This document shows, one piece after another, positions 62,293 through 64,000 of a DNA stretch of 64,000 bases. The notes beneath the pieces are model-generated. The model ran no database searches, was not told the origin of the DNA, and saw only the letters and a program-made list of their open reading frames with translations. Position numbers and translations under genes: made by a program. How positions within the stretch are numbered: the stretch's first letter is position 1; each line of letters begins with the position of its first letter. The stretch spans positions 1 to 64,000 of the forward strand of contig JAQGOG010000112.1 in assembly GCA_028293765.1 (NCBI GenBank), in the 5' to 3' direction. The DNA comes from Gammaproteobacteria bacterium. GTDB lineage: Bacteria > Pseudomonadota > Gammaproteobacteria > Steroidobacterales > Steroidobacteraceae.

Positions 62293-64000
62293 GCGGACCT
62301 CCGCATCTCGTGTTGCAACTCGTCGCGCACACGGCCGTGCAGCACCTGAATCTGGGAGAAGATCTCGCGGGCGCCCGCCAGATTGCCGCTCCGGGCTTTG
62401 TTCTCCAGTTCCCGGCAAAGACGCGCCAGGGAGAGTGCGCCCACATTGCCGTTGTAAGAGCGCCAGGCATGTGCCGCGCGCGCCAGGCTCGTCGCTTCAC
62501 CCACGTGCAGCGCTTGCTCGATGGAATCGACGAGTCGGCTCGAGTCGGACAAGTAGATCTCCGCGATGTGGCTCAACATGTCCTTCGGGCCGCTACGGGG
62601 CAGCGCGCGCAACGCATTCAGCGTGGCGGGATCGAGTAGCAGCTCATTCGGCTCAGCGGCACCCGGCCCGCCAGTCACCGCCATGCTCGCACTGGAACCC
62701 TCGTCCAGGGCCGTTGGCAGGGCCACCTCTTGAGTGGACCCCTCCTCCGACAACGGCGACTGCGACGCGTCCGGATTTACTTGTACCAGCCATTTCGCGA
62801 GCGTGATGTGCAATGCCTCTCGGCTGAAAGGCTTCGCGAGGTAGTCATCCATTCCGGCGGCGAGGCATGCCGCGCGACCCTCGCTGGTTGCGTCGGCCGT
62901 CAACGCGATGATCGGCATGCGGGGTCCACCGCCTTCGCGGCGACGAAGCTCAGCGGTAGCCGCGAGGCCATCCATGACAGGCATTTCACAATCCATCAGC
63001 ACGAGGTCGAAGCGTTCTGTTGCGAGCCTGGTGAGTGCCTGCTGACCGTCGTTGGCCGTTTCCACTCGCAGACCCAGGGCTGCGAGCATGCCGTTCGCGA
63101 CTTCACGGTTCAGCGGTTGGTCCTCGACCACGAGTACCCGACCCGTCAGACGCGGCCGGTTCCGTACCGGGGCGGCCGATCCGGTGGAAGTGTCCGCAGC
63201 GGCCCGACCGAGCAGCGCTCGATGCAATTTGGTCAGGCGCAGCGGCTTCGTAAGCTCCGCCTCGAAAGCATGACTCCCGGGAGCGGGAGAGACATCGACA
63301 AAATTCACCAGGCGGATGAAGCGCAACCGGGCCACCTGTTCGACAGGCAACTGTGTCAGTAGCGTGGCGGCCTGACCATCCGACATCGGGTCGTCGATTA
63401 AGACGACGTCATACGTGGCCGCACCTAGCTCCGCCAGCGCGCCTGCGAGAGAAGCCACCCCGGTGGGATGCGCCCCCCACTCGCGCAACGCCTTGACGAC
63501 GAGCGCACGTGCCGCGGTATTGTCGTCGACAACGAGAGTGCGCAGGCCATTCAAGCCGGCCGGGACCGGCGGGGCTTGCTCCAAAGGGGTGCAGAGCGGC
63601 ATCGACAACTCGAACAGGAACGTGGATCCGGCGCCGGGGGCGCTGATGAGCGTGAGCTGCCCCCCCATGAGTTCGACGATCTGTCGGGAGATCGCCAGAC
63701 CCAGGCCCGTGCCGCCGAAGCGGCGGGTCGTCGAGGCATCCTCCTGCGCGAACTCCTCGAAGATTCGCGACTGGTTCTGCGGAGCAATACCCACTCCGGT
63801 GTCCGCCACTTCCAGGCGCAGCCGCAAGGAGCCGCTCGTCCTCTCCAGCACCACGACTCGTAACGTCACCTCGCCCCGTTGAGTGAACTTCACGGCGTTG
63901 CCGCCGAGGTTCACCAGAACCTGGCGCAGCCGGACCGCATCCACCCTGACTCGCGGCACAGGAGTGGTTGGCGAATCGAAGAGCAGCTCGATGCCCTTGG
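62289..64000 (-). CDS. Hybrid sensor histidine kinase, partial (runs off the right end)
   Basis: The visible 570 C-terminal residues begin within the ATPase domain: N box (RLRQVLVNLGGNAVKFT), G1 (EVADTGVGI), and GTGLGLAIS with a final strand. Two receiver domains follow: a weak one (TLVVDDNTAARALVVKALRE; VVLIDDPMSDGQ) and a canonical one with Asp in LVLMDCEMPVMDG. An HPt domain closes the protein, its phosphorylatable His probably in ARAAHAWRSYNGNVGAL. The order kinase-REC-REC-HPt is that of BarA/ArcB-like phosphorelay proteins. The dimerisation and sensor parts lie beyond the window. Its stop overlaps the start of the GGDEF-EAL response regulator. Confidence 0.93.
   Translation of the reverse strand, partial: KGIELLFDSPTTPVPRVRVDAVRLRQVLVNLGGNAVKFTQRGEVTLRVVVLERTSGSLRLRLEVADTGVGIAPQNQSRIFEEFAQEDASTTRRFGGTGLGLAISRQIVELMGGQLTLISAPGAGSTFLFELSMPLCTPLEQAPPVPAGLNGLRTLVVDDNTAARALVVKALREWGAHPTGVASLAGALAELGAATYDVVLIDDPMSDGQAATLLTQLPVEQVARLRFIRLVNFVDVSPAPGSHAFEAELTKPLRLTKLHRALLGRAAADTSTGSAAPVRNRPRLTGRVLVVEDQPLNREVANGMLAALGLRVETANDGQQALTRLATERFDLVLMDCEMPVMDGLAATAELRRREGGGPRMPIIALTADATSEGRAACLAAGMDDYLAKPFSREALHITLAKWLVQVNPDASQSPLSEEGSTQEVALPTALDEGSSASMAVTGGPGAAEPNELLLDPATLNALRALPRSGPKDMLSHIAEIYLSDSSRLVDSIEQALHVGEATSLARAAHAWRSYNGNVGALSLARLCRELENKARSGNLAGAREIFSQIQVLHGRVRDELQHEMRRSA

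Overview
The window is GC-rich, densely coded DNA from a Gram-negative heterotroph. It encodes a TonB-dependent receptor, several lipobox lipoproteins, an autotransporter-type outer-membrane protein, ECF sigma factors, an UrcA-family exported protein, Entner-Doudoroff enzymes and many MFS carriers. This mix fits an aerobic proteobacterium; my best guess is a gammaproteobacterium near Steroidobacteraceae/Nevskiales, but no rRNA or tRNA is present to test that. I saw no insertion sequence, phage, CRISPR array or plasmid backbone, so this looks like ordinary chromosome. Many starts are GTG or TTG, and many junctions are 4-base ATGA/GTGA overlaps.

Layout, 0-16.5 kb: an UrcA protein; a sugar-acid locus (LacI-type regulator, the relict of a mannitol dehydrogenase/fructuronate reductase gene, kdgK, eda); a SEC-C/TPR protein; a lipoprotein and a TraB/GumN-like protein; a rhomboid protease and a MATE exporter (minus strand); a solitary ParB-domain protein; an AAHS-type MFS carrier; a large exported GH3 glycosidase (minus) with a perfect LacI-type palindrome upstream; and a divergent ECF sigma factor.

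16.5-36.6 kb: an M14 carboxypeptidase; a minus-strand operon of gluconate-2-dehydrogenase-subunit-3-like protein, GMC flavoprotein and MFS carrier; a glutathionyl-hydroquinone reductase; an AEC carrier, a VOC protein and a Zn-alcohol dehydrogenase; glycogen phosphorylase; a TonB-dependent receptor with a very strong intrinsic terminator; a Spinster-like MFS carrier; a DJ-1/PfpI protein; and a phosphodiesterase lipoprotein.

36.8-42.5 kb: a six-gene minus-strand operon in the order MoxR ATPase, DUF58, MxaA-like, VWA, MxaK-like, VWA. This is the mxaRSACKL set known from methanol dehydrogenase maturation, but no mxaF/mxaI/mxaJ/mxaG is present here. The only quinoprotein in the window is a heme-c/PQQ dehydrogenase resembling polyvinyl alcohol dehydrogenase at 49.8-51.8 kb.

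42.5-64 kb: hyi plus an SDR; a YciI/DGPF protein coupled to an ECF42-type sigma factor, with a candidate cognate promoter; a PLP-dependent dehydratase; MarC, an MFS carrier and a CmcJ/NvfI-family oxidoreductase in one operon; the PQQ dehydrogenase; a YadGH-like ABC exporter followed by a tannase relict, pirin and a transglutaminase-like protein in a coupled chain; an exported amidohydrolase; a PKD-repeat autotransporter split by a one-base frameshift; and a coupled pair made of a REC-PAS-GGDEF-EAL protein and a hybrid histidine kinase that runs off the right end.

Three gene relics (mannitol dehydrogenase family, tannase, frameshifted autotransporter) point to ongoing decay of carbohydrate/polyphenol and surface functions. 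The strongest leads are the orphan mxaRSACKL operon, the decayed tannase kept inside a coupled operon, and the frameshifted PKD-autotransporter.
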